Source: Lachnospiraceae bacterium (GTDB lineage Bacteria; Bacillota; Clostridia; Lachnospirales; Lachnospiraceae). Taken from it: DNA of 64,000 nt. Below are positions 43,125 to 52,286 of this stretch, one piece after another; position 1 is the first letter of the stretch, and each line of letters begins with the position of its first letter. Position numbers and translations under genes: made by a program. The notes beneath the pieces are model-generated. The model was not told the origin of the DNA and did not search any database. It was given only the letters and a program-made list of their open reading frames with translations. Location: the NCBI GenBank assembly GCA_024680815.1, contig JAILBQ010000077.1, positions 1-64,000 on the forward strand, given 5' to 3'.

Positions 43125-46100
43125 CTACACCAGCTTCACATTTTCCTCTCCGTAGGCCGCAATCAGCACCTCCAGCAGAGCCTTGTCGGTGTATACCTTA
43201 TACTGAAGCACCTTTTTCTGGCGTTCTTTTTTAAGGTAGATCACTACCTCATCCCGCTCACGTCCCCCCCGGGAGGAAAGAAGCCCCGTAAGGTTTTCCT
43301 CCGTGCGCTCAAAGGCCGTTCTGTCCTCGAACTGGAGGAAGAGACGCCTGGGCATATCCTCAAAGGGCTTCAGGCTGTCAATTACGATCTGACCGTCCCG
43401 CTCAGAGTCAAGCTTCACCCGTCCTCTGGCAAAAACCTTGGCGTCAGCAGTAATAATTCCGGCATAGGCGCTGTACCGGTCCGGCCAGACAAGGCATTCC
43501 ACCGTCCCGTACAGATCCTCGATTTCCAGTATAGCCATGGTATCGCCTTTTTTCGTGTATTTCAGAGTCACTCCCGAAATAAGGCCTCCGATGGCAACCT
43601 CCCTGCCCTCTCTCAGGGAAACCCGGCCGGTTTCAGGGTTAATCATAAATTCCGTGGATCTGACGGTGCTGTATTTTTCCATCAGGGCAGTATATTCCTC
43701 CAGGGGATGACCGCTGACGTAGACCCCCAGCACCTCCTTTTCCATGGCAAGGCGGATTTCCGGAGGAAATTCACCCACATCCGGGAGAGTCACCTCTTCC
43801 GCCTCCCCGGCCAGCGGAGAGCCCTCATCAAACAGGGACAGCTGTCCCTCCAGGTTGTCCTTCCGCTCTCCGTTCACTTCGTCGATAAGCATTTCATATA
43901 CCGACAGAAGCTGCTTCCTCGTGCCTCCCAGACAGTCCATGGCCCCTGCCTTTATTAAGGCCTCCACGGTGCGCTTGTTCATGACCTTCTGGTCTATCCG
44001 CTTTATAATATCAAGAAGATCCTTAAATTTCCCGCCTGTTTCCCTCTCCTCCTCGATCCTGCGGATGGTGGGCCCGCCCACTGATTTGATGGCGTTAAGC
44101 CCGTAAAGAATGCTCTTATCCTCTCCCGGGGCAAAGCCGCCGGAGCTCTCGTTTATATTCGGAGGAAGAATCTTAAGACCCATTGCCCGGGCAGAGAGTA
44201 TATAGCCGGACACCTTTCCCGGGGCGTCAATCACGCTGGTTAAAAGAGCGGCCATATATTCCACGGGATAATAGTATTTAAGCCAGGCTGTCTGCATCGT
44301 AACATAGGCATAGCAGGCGGCGTGGGATTTGTTAAAGGCGTATTTCGCGAAATCCAGCATGTCGGAGTAGATTTTCCGGGCCGTCTCCTCCCGAATACCG
44401 CGCTCACTGCAGCCCTTAACAAAGTTGCCCTGTTCCTCCTCCATGACGTGCTGCTTCTTCTTGCTCATGGCACGGCGCAGAATATCCGCCCCGCCCAGAG
44501 AATAACCCCCCAGGCTCTGAACGATCTGCATAACCTGTTCCTGGTAGACGATACAGCCGTAGGTGGCCTTCAGTATGGGCTCCAGCTCCGGGCAGTCATA
44601 CTTCACATTCGCCGCATCCTTTTTTCCGGCTATATATCTCGGAATAAAGTCCATGGGACCGGGACGGTACAGAGCGATTCCCGCTATTATGTCCTCCAGA
44701 GAGGAGGGCTTTAAATCCTTCATGAAACGCTGCATCCCCGGAGATTCCAGCTGGAATATGCCGTCAGTGTTTCCACTGCTTATATATGCCAGAACTTTAG
44801 GGTCGTCGTAATCCACCTTTGAGAGGTCCACCTCTGCCTCAGGGTGTCTCGCCGCGGCAAACTCAAAGGCGTTTTCAATAACAGTGAGGGTTCTCAGACC
44901 CAGGAAGTCCATCTTTAAAAGTCCCAGCTCCTCCAGGGTCGTCATTCCGAACTGGGTTGTAATTTCTCCTCCCGCACCCCGGGAAAGAGGCACATAGAGA
45001 TCGGCTTCTTCGGGTGTGATTAAAATTCCGGCGGCATGGATTGAGGAATGGCGCGGCAGTCCCTCGAGGCGCATGGACATTTCAATCAGCTCCTTAACCT
45101 CTTCGTCTCCCTCATAGAGGCCTTTAAGCTCCTTCGAGGCTTCCAGCGCGCCTTTAAGAGTTATTCCAAGCTCGTTGGGAATAAGCCTTACGATGGAATC
45201 CGCCCTGCTGTAGGGCCAGTCCATAACCCTGGCCACATCCCGGATCACAGCGCGGGCTCCCAGGGTCCCGAAGGTTATGATCTGGACGCAGCGCTCCCTG
45301 CCGTACTTTTCCACCACATAATCTATAACCTCCTGCCTGCGCTCAAATCCGAAATCAATATCGATATCCGGCATGGACACACGTTCGGGGTTTAAAAAGC
45401 GCTCAAAGAGCAGATCGTATTTTATAGGATCTATGTCGGTAATATGGAGACAGTAGGTTACAACCGCTCCGGCCGCGGAGCCTCTGCCCGGTCCCACGGG
45501 AATGCCATGCTCCCTGGCAAAATTGATATAGTCCCAGACAATAAGAAAGTAGTCCACATAGCCCATATCCCGGATAACGGAAAGTTCGTATTCCATACGC
45601 TTTTTAAGCGTCCCGTCGTCATCGGGATAGCGTTCCTTAAGGCCCTTTTCAGCAAGATAATTAAGATAACTCCAAGAATCGTAGCCCTCAGGAACATCGT
45701 AGCGGGGAAGCTTCAGATTGTGAAATTCTATGTTTACACTGCAGCGCAGGGCAATTTTCTGTGTGTTTTCAATCGCCTCGGGGGCATAGGGAAACAGAGC
45801 GCGCATCTCCTCCTCGCTCTTAACGTAAAACTGCCCGCCGGGATAACGCATCCGGTTCTCGTCGGAAAGCCGTTTTCCGGTCTGGAGGCACAGCAGCACC
45901 TCATGAGGCTTTTCGTCCTCTCTCCTGGTGTAGTGGATATCATTGGTGGCCACCAGAGGGATATCCAGCTTCTCCGACATACCCACGAGAGTCTGGTTAA
46001 CCAGATCCTCATCGGCATAGCCGTGGCTCTGGAGCTCCAGAAAGAAATTATTCTTTCCGAAGCATTCCTTATACTTAAGCGCCGCTTTCTCCGCGTCGGC

Positions 46101-46553
46101 CCTCCTCCCCTGGACTATGGCCCGGGGTATCTCTCCCGCAAGGCATGCAGACAAGGCTATGAGTCCCTCATGATATTTTTCAAGGGTTTCCATGTCCACC
46201 CGGGGCTTATAGTAATAGCCTTCGGTATGCCCTATGGAAACAATCTTCATAAGGTTCGCATAGCCTTTATCATTTTCCGCCAGAAGCACAAGGTGGTAGT
46301 AGCGGTCCTCTTTCTCGCTTCCCCGGTCAAACCGGGAGCCCGGAGACACATAGATCTCGCAGCCTATCACAGGCTTGATCCCGGCCTCAAGAGCCTCCCG
46401 GTAAAAATCGATGACGCCGTACATTACGCCGTGATCCGTGATGGCCGCGGCGCTCATTCCCAGCTCCTTTACCCTGGCGACGTATTCCTTTATTTTGTTC
46501 GCCCCATCCAGAAGAGAGTATTCCGTATGAGTATGGAGATGAACAAATGCCAT
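43125..46553 (-). CDS. dnaE: DNA polymerase III subunit alpha, DnaE
   Basis: A 1142-residue replicative polymerase of the DnaE type (with PHP, without the proofreading exonuclease of PolC). The PHP domain opens the protein (FVHLHTHTEYSLLDG, 3-17), the polymerase core has GPGRGSAAGAVVTYCLHI and the catalytic aspartates in PDIDIDFG, followed by the helix-hairpin-helix region and an OB domain. Length is normal for DnaE1/DnaE3. In Clostridia DnaE works beside PolC. It ends 122 bp before the pfkA start. Confidence 0.96.
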   Translation of the reverse strand: MAFVHLHTHTEYSLLDGANKIKEYVARVKELGMSAAAITDHGVMYGVIDFYREALEAGIKPVIGCEIYVSPGSRFDRGSEKEDRYYHLVLLAENDKGYANLMKIVSIGHTEGYYYKPRVDMETLEKYHEGLIALSACLAGEIPRAIVQGRRADAEKAALKYKECFGKNNFFLELQSHGYADEDLVNQTLVGMSEKLDIPLVATNDIHYTRREDEKPHEVLLCLQTGKRLSDENRMRYPGGQFYVKSEEEMRALFPYAPEAIENTQKIALRCSVNIEFHNLKLPRYDVPEGYDSWSYLNYLAEKGLKERYPDDDGTLKKRMEYELSVIRDMGYVDYFLIVWDYINFAREHGIPVGPGRGSAAGAVVTYCLHITDIDPIKYDLLFERFLNPERVSMPDIDIDFGFERRQEVIDYVVEKYGRERCVQIITFGTLGARAVIRDVARVMDWPYSRADSIVRLIPNELGITLKGALEASKELKGLYEGDEEVKELIEMSMRLEGLPRHSSIHAAGILITPEEADLYVPLSRGAGGEITTQFGMTTLEELGLLKMDFLGLRTLTVIENAFEFAAARHPEAEVDLSKVDYDDPKVLAYISSGNTDGIFQLESPGMQRFMKDLKPSSLEDIIAGIALYRPGPMDFIPRYIAGKKDAANVKYDCPELEPILKATYGCIVYQEQVMQIVQSLGGYSLGGADILRRAMSKKKQHVMEEEQGNFVKGCSERGIREETARKIYSDMLDFAKYAFNKSHAACYAYVTMQTAWLKYYYPVEYMAALLTSVIDAPGKVSGYILSARAMGLKILPPNINESSGGFAPGEDKSILYGLNAIKSVGGPTIRRIEEERETGGKFKDLLDIIKRIDQKVMNKRTVEALIKAGAMDCLGGTRKQLLSVYEMLIDEVNGERKDNLEGQLSLFDEGSPLAGEAEEVTLPDVGEFPPEIRLAMEKEVLGVYVSGHPLEEYTALMEKYSTVRSTEFMINPETGRVSLREGREVAIGGLISGVTLKYTKKGDTMAILEIEDLYGTVECLVWPDRYSAYAGIITADAKVFARGRVKLDSERDGQIVIDSLKPFEDMPRRLFLQFEDRTAFERTEENLTGLLSSRGGRERDEVVIYLKKERQKKVLQYKVYTDKALLEVLIAAYGEENVKLV

Positions 46554-46560
46554 TGCTTTA

Positions 46561-47769
46561 TCAGTTCAGATATTTTTTCAGCTCTTCCGCCTTATCTGTC
46601 CTCTCCCAGGGCAGATCGACATCATCTCTCCCGAAGTGGCCGTAGGAGGAGGTCTGCTCATAGATGGGACGGCGGAGATCCAGCATCTTTATGATTCCGG
46701 CAGGACGCAGGTCAAAGTTTTCACGGACGATCTCCGTGAGCCTTTCATCGGAAAGCTTTCCGGTTCCGGCGGTGTCAACCATGACAGAAGTGGGATTCGC
46801 CACGCCGATGGCGTAGGAAAGCTGAATTTCCACCTGATCCGCCAGCCCGGCCGCCACCAGGTTTTTCGCCACGTATCTTGCCGCGTATGCCGCCGAGCGG
46901 TCAACCTTCGTGCAGTCCTTGCCGGAGAAGGCTCCGCCGCCGTGACGGGCGTATCCGCCGTAGGTATCCACAATGATCTTTCTGCCGGTCAGACCCGCGT
47001 CTCCGTGAGGGCCGCCGATAACGAAGCGCCCGGTGGGATTGATGAAGATCTTGGTCTTGTCGTCCACAAGCTCCTTCGGAAGCACGGGATCCATAACATA
47101 TTTTCTGATATCCTCGTGAATCTGCTCCTGGGTCACATCGGGATCGTGCTGGGTGGAGATAACCACCGCTTCAAGCCGCACCGGCTTCCCGTTTTCGTCA
47201 TATTCCACGGAAACCTGGCTCTTGCCGTCCGGCCGGAGATAGGTTAAGGTTCCGTCCTTCCTGACATCGGTCAGCTTCTTCGCCAGCTTATGAGCCAGGG
47301 AAATGGGATAGGGCATAAGCTCCGGGGTTTCCCTGGTGGCAAAGCCAAACATCATGCCCTGGTCTCCGGCGCCTATGGCACCGATTTCCTCATCCGTCAT
47401 GTTCTTTTCAAGGGCTCTCAGATCCGCCTTGGTTTCAAGAGCATTGTCCACGCCCATGGCTATGTCGGGGGACTGCTCGTCGATGGCGGTTAAAACGGCG
47501 CAGGTATTGGCGTCAAACCCGTAGTCGGACTTGGTGTAGCCGATTCTGGCTATTGTATCTCTGGCCACCTTCTGGATATCCACATAAGCTTTTGTGGAAA
47601 TTTCTCCGGTAATTAAAACAAAGCCGGTGCAGGCCGCCGTCTCGCAGGCCACACGGCTCATGGGATCCTGACGCATGCATTCGTCCAGAATGGCATCGGA
47701 AATGGCGTCACAGACCTTGTCGGGATGTCCCTCCGTTACGGATTCCGAGGTAAATAAACGTTTCTCCAT
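46561..47769 (-). CDS. metK: S-adenosylmethionine synthetase
   Basis: A 402-residue MetK that makes SAM from methionine and ATP. It starts [18 protein letters not shown] and carries [12 protein letters not shown] (ATP site), [20 protein letters not shown] and the DVDLPWE ending. The frame is open 27 codons upstream, but the ATG at 47769 has AGGAAG and begins with the family N-terminus; the upstream part is the riboswitch leader. Expression should be shut down by SAM through that leader. Confidence 0.96.
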   Translation of the reverse strand: MEKRLFTSESVTEGHPDKVCDAISDAILDECMRQDPMSRVACETAACTGFVLITGEISTKAYVDIQKVARDTIARIGYTKSDYGFDANTCAVLTAIDEQSPDIAMGVDNALETKADLRALEKNMTDEEIGAIGAGDQGMMFGFATRETPELMPYPISLAHKLAKKLTDVRKDGTLTYLRPDGKSQVSVEYDENGKPVRLEAVVISTQHDPDVTQEQIHEDIRKYVMDPVLPKELVDDKTKIFINPTGRFVIGGPHGDAGLTGRKIIVDTYGGYARHGGGAFSGKDCTKVDRSAAYAARYVAKNLVAAGLADQVEIQLSYAIGVANPTSVMVDTAGTGKLSDERLTEIVRENFDLRPAGIIKMLDLRRPIYEQTSSYGHFGRDDVDLPWERTDKAEELKKYLN

Positions 47770-47805
47770 TGATTCTTCCTTTCCGCCGCGTTTTGCGGCA
47801 AATGC

Positions 47806-47834
47806 AAAAATATAGTCCTCTCTTTCGAGGGGAC
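47806..47834 (-). terminator. Riboswitch expression-platform terminator of metK
   Basis: On the minus strand GTCCCCTC-GAAA-GAGAGGAC followed by TATATTTTT. The 5' arm can instead pair with GAGAGGA of the 3' strand of riboswitch helix P1, giving mutually exclusive antiterminator and terminator forms, as in S-box leaders. A further small hairpin (GCCGC/GCGGC, 47784-47800) lies just before the metK ribosome-binding site. Confidence 0.85.
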
Positions 47835-47853
47835 CGACGAAAATAGTCAAATC

Positions 47854-47960
47854 CTCTCATTGTTCGATTACTCGCTCAAGGTTGGCACCTTCCGGAACCA
47901 TAGTCCGGGGGTTGTCGTGGCTTCACAGATCCTTTGCATCTCCACCACTCGTAATAAGAG
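47854..47960 (-). promoter_or_regulatory. SAM-I (S-box) riboswitch of metK
   Basis: Read on the minus strand the leader begins CTCTTATT and ends AATGAGAG (helix P1). It contains the conserved S-box parts: the GGTGGAGATGCAAAGGATC stretch, GTGAAGCCACGACAACC and GGTGCCAACC followed by GCGAGTAATCGAACAATGAGAG. These fit the P1-P4 four-way junction of SAM-I aptamers. It lies 85 bp upstream of the metK ATG with a terminator between, so SAM binding should stop transcription. The upstream promoter was not identified with confidence. Confidence 0.93.
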
Positions 47961-48047
47961 ATTGTACTGAGTATGACATATGGAGTTTTAACATCTGACT
48001 ATGAAATTACAATACTCTCAACTCACCTCTTAGTCAAGGGGGAAATG

Positions 48048-48076
48048 TTGACAGAACGGGCAAAACTTCCTATACT
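48048..48076 (+). promoter_or_regulatory. Near-perfect sigma-A promoter of the HD-GYP gene
   Basis: TTGACA (48048-48053), exactly 17 bp, TATACT (48071-48076), about 46 bp before the chosen start. It points away from metK, so the two genes are divergent with roughly 90 bp between this promoter and the riboswitch. Confidence 0.85.
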
Positions 48077-48122
48077 TTTCTTACAGAAACAGGCAGATTT
48101 TTACAGGAAAGAGGAGCCTCTC

Positions 48123-49208
48123 ATGCCCAGAATGCTCACTCAGGATCTGGTTCCCGGAATGGTCCTGGCGGAAGATGTTTTTACCTACAATAATCAGTTG
48201 ATCCTGCCAAAGGGCATGGAGCTTAACGACAAGGCCATTACCAAGCTTGAGTTCTATTCGATCCTGTCCGTAAAAATCAGGGACGAAACCGCAGACATAT
48301 CTCCTGACGACATCCCCCGTGCCGAGCCCTCGATGTCGGAAAAAATCAAGGCCAGCGCCGAGTTTAAGCAGTTCAAGGCAACCTTTGACTCAACTCTTGA
48401 CAATGTCGGAAATTCCCTGAATGACATCGTGGCACGAAAGACAGAAGGGCATATTGATGCCGACACCCTTCTGCTGGAACCCCAGAAGCTCCTTGCCAAC
48501 AATATTTCCGGCCTCATGCTCTTTGACATGCTGCACAACCTGCGGGATTATGATGATCCCACCTATGCGCACTGCCTGAACGTGTCCCTTATCTGCTTTG
48601 TCTTCGGAAGGTGGCTGGGTATGCCGAAAGAGGATCTGGACACCCTGACCCTGGCCGGATTGCTGCACGACATAGGAAAAATCCGGATTCCGCCCAATAT
48701 CATCTCAAAGCCCTCGAGCCTCACCGAAGAAGAATACAAAGTAATCAAGACCCATGCCTATGAGGGATTTACCGTTCTGAAAAATACCGATGTGAATGAG
48801 CATGTGAAGAATTCGGCGCTGATGCACCATGAACGCTGCGACGGCTCGGGCTATCCTTTGGGGCTTACCACAGAACGTATTGACCGCTTTGCCCGGATAG
48901 TATCCATCGCGGATGTGTATGATGCCATGACCAGCGCCCGCTGCTACCGGGGGCCTCTCTGCCCTTTCAAGGTCATAAGCATCTTTGAAACAGAAGGGCT
49001 TCAGAAATATGATCCGCAGTATATTCTGGTTTTTCTGGAATATATCGTCAACACCTATCTTAACAACCGGGTCCGCCTTTCCAACGGTCTCGAAGGAGAA
49101 ATCGTGCTGATCAACAAGCTGGATCTTTCCAGACCCATGGTCAGATGCGGTGACCATTATATCGACCTTTCCCACGAACGCGGACTGTCTATAGAAGCGC
49201 TTATCTGA
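48123..49208 (+). CDS. HD-GYP domain protein (probable cyclic-di-GMP phosphodiesterase)
   Basis: A 361-residue soluble protein. An N-terminal part (1-60, MPRMLTQDLVPGMVLAEDVF, a small domain common in front of HD-GYP) is followed by a helical linker and an HD-GYP domain with His150, His182-Asp183 (LLHDIGK), His211, His235-His236 (MHHERCDGSGYP), and the intact GYP triplet (243-245). This set of metal ligands fits a c-di-GMP hydrolase. No receiver or membrane segment is present. The ATG at 48123 has GAGGAG seven bases upstream and lies downstream of the promoter; the frame is open further upstream but would include the promoter. The only plus-strand gene to the right of position 2945. Confidence 0.9.
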   Translation: MPRMLTQDLVPGMVLAEDVFTYNNQLILPKGMELNDKAITKLEFYSILSVKIRDETADISPDDIPRAEPSMSEKIKASAEFKQFKATFDSTLDNVGNSLNDIVARKTEGHIDADTLLLEPQKLLANNISGLMLFDMLHNLRDYDDPTYAHCLNVSLICFVFGRWLGMPKEDLDTLTLAGLLHDIGKIRIPPNIISKPSSLTEEEYKVIKTHAYEGFTVLKNTDVNEHVKNSALMHHERCDGSGYPLGLTTERIDRFARIVSIADVYDAMTSARCYRGPLCPFKVISIFETEGLQKYDPQYILVFLEYIVNTYLNNRVRLSNGLEGEIVLINKLDLSRPMVRCGDHYIDLSHERGLSIEALI

Positions 49209-49209
49209 G

Positions 49210-49231
49210 AAACCGGTACAGACCGGTTTTT
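49210..49231 (+). terminator. Rho-independent terminator after the HD-GYP gene
   Basis: Perfect 8-bp stem AAACCGGT/ACCGGTTT with a 4-base loop, followed by two further T bases (TTTTT in total). It lies two bases beyond the stop codon, between convergent HD-GYP and murA genes. Confidence 0.85.
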
Positions 49232-49234
49232 ACG

Positions 49235-50533
49235 TCAGGCGGAGAGGAGCTTCAGCTTCTGCTTTCTTATCTCCGTTTCTCCGTCAGCCTTTTCAATCCT
49301 GGCACCCAGATGCTTTAATTTCAACTCGAAATCCTCATAGCCCCGCTCTATATAATGAATGGCGTCCACCACGGAACAGCCCTCGGCCGCCAGGGCGGCT
49401 ATAACCAGAGCCGCACCGGCTCTCAAATCCGGCGCCGTTATATTGGCTCCCGTCAGCTTCGGCACGCCACGGATTATCGAGGTGTTTCCCTCCACCTTTA
49501 TATCGGCTCCCATGCGGACAACTTCATCCACGTATTTAAAACGGTTCTCAAATATGCTTTCGGTAATTGTGCTGACTCCGCCGGAGGTGGCAAGAGTCAC
49601 GCCTGCCTGGGGCTGCATGTCCGTAGGAAAGCCCGGATAGGGCAGGGTCTTTATCTGGGTCGGCCGAAGTCCCCTGGCGCACACCACCCTCACCGCATCG
49701 TCAAACTCATCCACCTCGCAGCCCATTTCCATAAGCTTTGAGGAAATGGATTCCAGATGCTTGGGGATAACGTTTCGGATCATGATGTCGCCTCTGGTGA
49801 TGGCCGAGGCAAACATAAAGGTTCCGGCCTCGATCTGGTCGGGAATAATGGAATATTCGGCAGCGTGGAGGGAGCGGACACCGCTGATGCGGATGACGTC
49901 GGTTCCGGCGCCCCGGATTTTGGCCCCCATGCTGTTTAAAAAGTTGGCCACATCTACGACGTGGGGTTCCTTGGCCGCGTTTTCAATCGTGGTCTTCCCC
50001 TCCGCCATGCAGGAAGCCATCATTATATTGATGGTGGCGCCCACCGTCACAACGTCCATATATATATGGGCTCCGGTGAGCTTTTCCGCCCTTGCGCGGA
50101 TCACGCCGCCCTCCACATCAACCTCCGCGCCAAGGGCACGAAAGCCCTTGATATGCTGGTCGATGGGACGGCTCCCGATATTGCAGCCTCCGGGAAGCGG
50201 CACCTCCGCCTCCCTGTATTTCCCCAAAAGCGCTCCCACGAGATAATAGGAGGCGCGGATTTTCTTAATCAGTTCATATTCAATGTTGACATTGCGGACA
50301 CGGGAACCGTTGATATTGACAACATGACGGGAAGGACGGTGAATCTCCACACCTATCCCCTCCATGGCATCCAGAAGGACATTGGTATCCCGCACGTCGG
50401 GCATATTTTCAACCGTCACGGTTTCATCCGTCATGATGGACGCCGCCAGGATTCCCAGCGCGGCATTTTTTGCCCCGCCGATCTCCACCTCTCCCACCAG
50501 CGGCGTTCCGCCTGCGACAACATACTGCGACAT
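49235..50533 (-). CDS. murA: UDP-N-acetylglucosamine 1-carboxyvinyltransferase
   Basis: A 432-residue MurA that commits UDP-GlcNAc to peptidoglycan synthesis by enolpyruvyl transfer from PEP. It has the GGAKNAAL motif with Lys22 and the fosfomycin-target cysteine Cys117 in LPGGCNIGSRPID. Length and the MSQYVVAGGTPLVGEV start are typical; a TTG six codons upstream is less likely than the ATG at 50533. It has its own near-consensus promoter. Confidence 0.95.
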   Translation of the reverse strand: MSQYVVAGGTPLVGEVEIGGAKNAALGILAASIMTDETVTVENMPDVRDTNVLLDAMEGIGVEIHRPSRHVVNINGSRVRNVNIEYELIKKIRASYYLVGALLGKYREAEVPLPGGCNIGSRPIDQHIKGFRALGAEVDVEGGVIRARAEKLTGAHIYMDVVTVGATINIMMASCMAEGKTTIENAAKEPHVVDVANFLNSMGAKIRGAGTDVIRISGVRSLHAAEYSIIPDQIEAGTFMFASAITRGDIMIRNVIPKHLESISSKLMEMGCEVDEFDDAVRVVCARGLRPTQIKTLPYPGFPTDMQPQAGVTLATSGGVSTITESIFENRFKYVDEVVRMGADIKVEGNTSIIRGVPKLTGANITAPDLRAGAALVIAALAAEGCSVVDAIHYIERGYEDFELKLKHLGARIEKADGETEIRKQKLKLLSA

Positions 50534-50624
50534 AAAACAGCTCTCTCCCAAATCTTGTATATAAATGTGTATCCTGCCCGAGCAGAAACACTATATCTTG
50601 TACTTCCTTCGAGACATCTGTAGT

Positions 50625-50653
50625 ATAATATCACATTTTGAATTGCCCGTCAA
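50625..50653 (-). promoter_or_regulatory. Promoter of murA
   Basis: Minus strand TTGACG (50648-50653), 17-bp spacer, TATTAT (50625-50630), about 90 bp before the murA ATG. No obvious operator or terminator was seen in the rest of the gap. Confidence 0.75.
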
Positions 50654-50684
50654 AAAAATTTCAAATTTCAAAACATCTGTATGC

Positions 50685-51350
50685 CTAACGAAACAGCAGA
50701 ACCGCCGATATCACGAAATTAAGGATCAGGAGGATCAGCAGAAGGAAAAGCCACTGTCTGTTGCCCTTCTGAAGCTCCTCGGAAGCTTTCTGCCGCTCCT
50801 CAAGCGCCTCGAGCTTCTCTCCCGTGGAAGAGGCACTCTCCTTCAGCTTTTCGTCCGTCTCCTCCGCAAAAGCCTCCAGCCTCTGCCTTGAAGCTTCCGC
50901 GCTCTCACGCACCGCCTCTTCCATGGACTTCGAAAGGGCTTCGCTGCTTTCCCTGATGGCGGATTCCGTATTCTGATAGCTTTTTACAACCTCGGCATGT
51001 ATTTCGCTGTGGATGGCGTTTTTCAGGGCCCGGTTCGGATCCTCATCCCTTTTGATGCGCACCCGCTTTGTGGGGGTATCCCCGGGTTCTTCCGGCTCCT
51101 TTGGGATTTCCTCCTGCACTTCCGGCTCCTTCGGAGTTTCCTCCGGCTGTTCCGGTTCTTTCGTATCTTTCGCCGAAGCCTCCTGTGCGACTGCCTCCTG
51201 CTCCTCCGGCTCCTTCATATCTTCCGGCTCTGCTTCTTCCGTTATTTTCACCGGCGACGCCGCTGTCTCAGCCGTTTTCAATTCTCCGGCCCGCTCCGCC
51301 TGTTCTATAAGCCGGTCAATCAATTCATCCTTTGTTTCCATCCCAACCAT
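50685..51350 (-). CDS. Acidic, tail-anchored coiled-coil protein of unknown function
   Basis: About 221 residues. The first third is rich in Glu, Pro and Ala with repeated KEPE/EEQ units (about 40-100), the middle (about 115-195) is a charged coiled coil, and a single hydrophobic helix (WLFLLLILLILNFVISAVLLF) forms the C-terminus. This suggests a cytoplasmic protein anchored to the membrane by its tail. The low-complexity part is encoded by an imperfect repeat. I recognise no family. The ATG at 51350 has GGAG eight bases upstream and is preferred to one nine codons earlier. Confidence 0.7.
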   Translation of the reverse strand: MVGMETKDELIDRLIEQAERAGELKTAETAASPVKITEEAEPEDMKEPEEQEAVAQEASAKDTKEPEQPEETPKEPEVQEEIPKEPEEPGDTPTKRVRIKRDEDPNRALKNAIHSEIHAEVVKSYQNTESAIRESSEALSKSMEEAVRESAEASRQRLEAFAEETDEKLKESASSTGEKLEALEERQKASEELQKGNRQWLFLLLILLILNFVISAVLLFR

Positions 51351-51429
51351 TTCCAATTCTCCGGGTTCTTTGTACATTGTGTATGTTTTTTTCTGTATTA
51401 TCGTCCCGTTTTTATGAATATTTACTATA

Positions 51430-51460
51430 TGTTCATTTTATGTTCATAGTTTATTCATAA
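51430..51460. repeat. Tandem TATGTTCAT units upstream of the tail-anchored protein gene
   Basis: In the 244-bp gap 51351-51594 the motif ATGAACATA (minus strand) occurs twice with an 11-bp period, followed by a partial third unit (ATGAATA). The period equals about one helical turn. The gap is AT-rich and contains no gene; no clear promoter hexamers could be assigned. The repeat could be a regulator-binding site. Confidence 0.35.
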
Positions 51461-51534
51461 AATTTTACTAAGATGAAGATGTCTTCGGAAGGTGTTTTTT
51501 GTACTCGTACCCGAAAGATAATTTTTTCATAATA

Positions 51535-51573
51535 GGCAGTGGATTTAAGCACTCTGAACTTAAATCCACTGCC
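51535..51573 (-). terminator. Strong 15-bp hairpin at the end of the ileS-glgP operon
   Basis: GGCAGTGGATTTAAG (51535-51549) pairs perfectly with CTTAAATCCACTGCC (51559-51573) around a 9-base loop, 21 bp after the stop of the alarmone synthetase gene. On the minus strand it is followed by TATTATG rather than a clean T-run, so termination may be partial, or the hairpin may protect the 3' end of the transcript. Confidence 0.65.
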
Positions 51574-51594
51574 ACTCCTCTTTTATGGGGCTTT

Positions 51595-52269
51595 TTACTG
51601 CTCCTCCGGTTCCGCGTATTCCTTGATTTCCTCATTTAAGGACATCATCCGGGCATCCAGGTCGGAGACCATTTCCGCGCATTCAAAGAGCTCCCGCTTT
51701 ATATGCTCCGGCGCTTCCCCTTCAAATTTATAATTTATCTTATGCTCCAGACTCGCCCAGAAGTCCATGGCCACAGTCCGTATCTGGATTTCCACCTTTG
51801 TGGCAACCACACTGTCCGACAGAAAAATGGGCACGGTGATAATCATGTGATAGCTTTTATAGCCGCTTTCCTTCGGGCTTTTAATATAGTCCTTTATGGA
51901 CAGCACCTTAATGTCGGTCTGGCTCGCAAGCATCCCGGCTATCCGGTATATATCCGAAGAAAAAGAGCAGATTACCCTGACCCCCGCAATATCGTTGACA
52001 TACTTCACCATGTTTTCGATGGTGGATTCATGCCCCCGGCTTTTCAGCTTCTTCACGATGCTTTCCGCGGTTTTGATCCGGGATTTGATGTGCTCAATGG
52101 GGTTGTACTGGTGCACATGCTGAAATTCCTCATTCAGGATTTCCAGCTTTGTTCCTATTTCCTTAAGGGCGGAATTATACAGCAGGATAATGGTTTTCCA
52201 GCTGTCGACGCCTTCATATTGTCCGATCGCTTCCTCCATGGAATTGATCGTATAAGCTCCCTTTGCCAT
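51595..52269 (-). CDS. Small alarmone synthetase (RelQ/RelP-type GTP pyrophosphokinase)
   Basis: About 224 residues: a stand-alone RelA/SpoT synthetase domain without HD hydrolase or regulatory domains. Motifs: HIKSRIKTAESIVKKLKSRG (ATP side), VNDIAGVRVICSF, KSPKESGYKSYHMII and VEIQIRTVAMDFWASLEHKINYK (GTP pocket and catalytic Glu in the EIQIRT strand). It should make (p)ppGpp from ATP and GDP/GTP. It is the last gene of ileS-glgP-hydratase, starting about 18 bp after the hydratase stop; the start is uncertain between ATG at 52269 and a TTG overlapping that stop. Confidence 0.88.
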   Translation of the reverse strand: MAKGAYTINSMEEAIGQYEGVDSWKTIILLYNSALKEIGTKLEILNEEFQHVHQYNPIEHIKSRIKTAESIVKKLKSRGHESTIENMVKYVNDIAGVRVICSFSSDIYRIAGMLASQTDIKVLSIKDYIKSPKESGYKSYHMIITVPIFLSDSVVATKVEIQIRTVAMDFWASLEHKINYKFEGEAPEHIKRELFECAEMVSDLDARMMSLNEEIKEYAEPEEQ

Positions 52270-52286
52270 ATCAGGTTCCGATCCTA

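Noticed and set aside
45444-46694. 416-codon open frame on the plus strand
   Set aside because: Antisense to dnaE and the end of metK; its translation has no family features and follows the codon pattern of the opposite strand.
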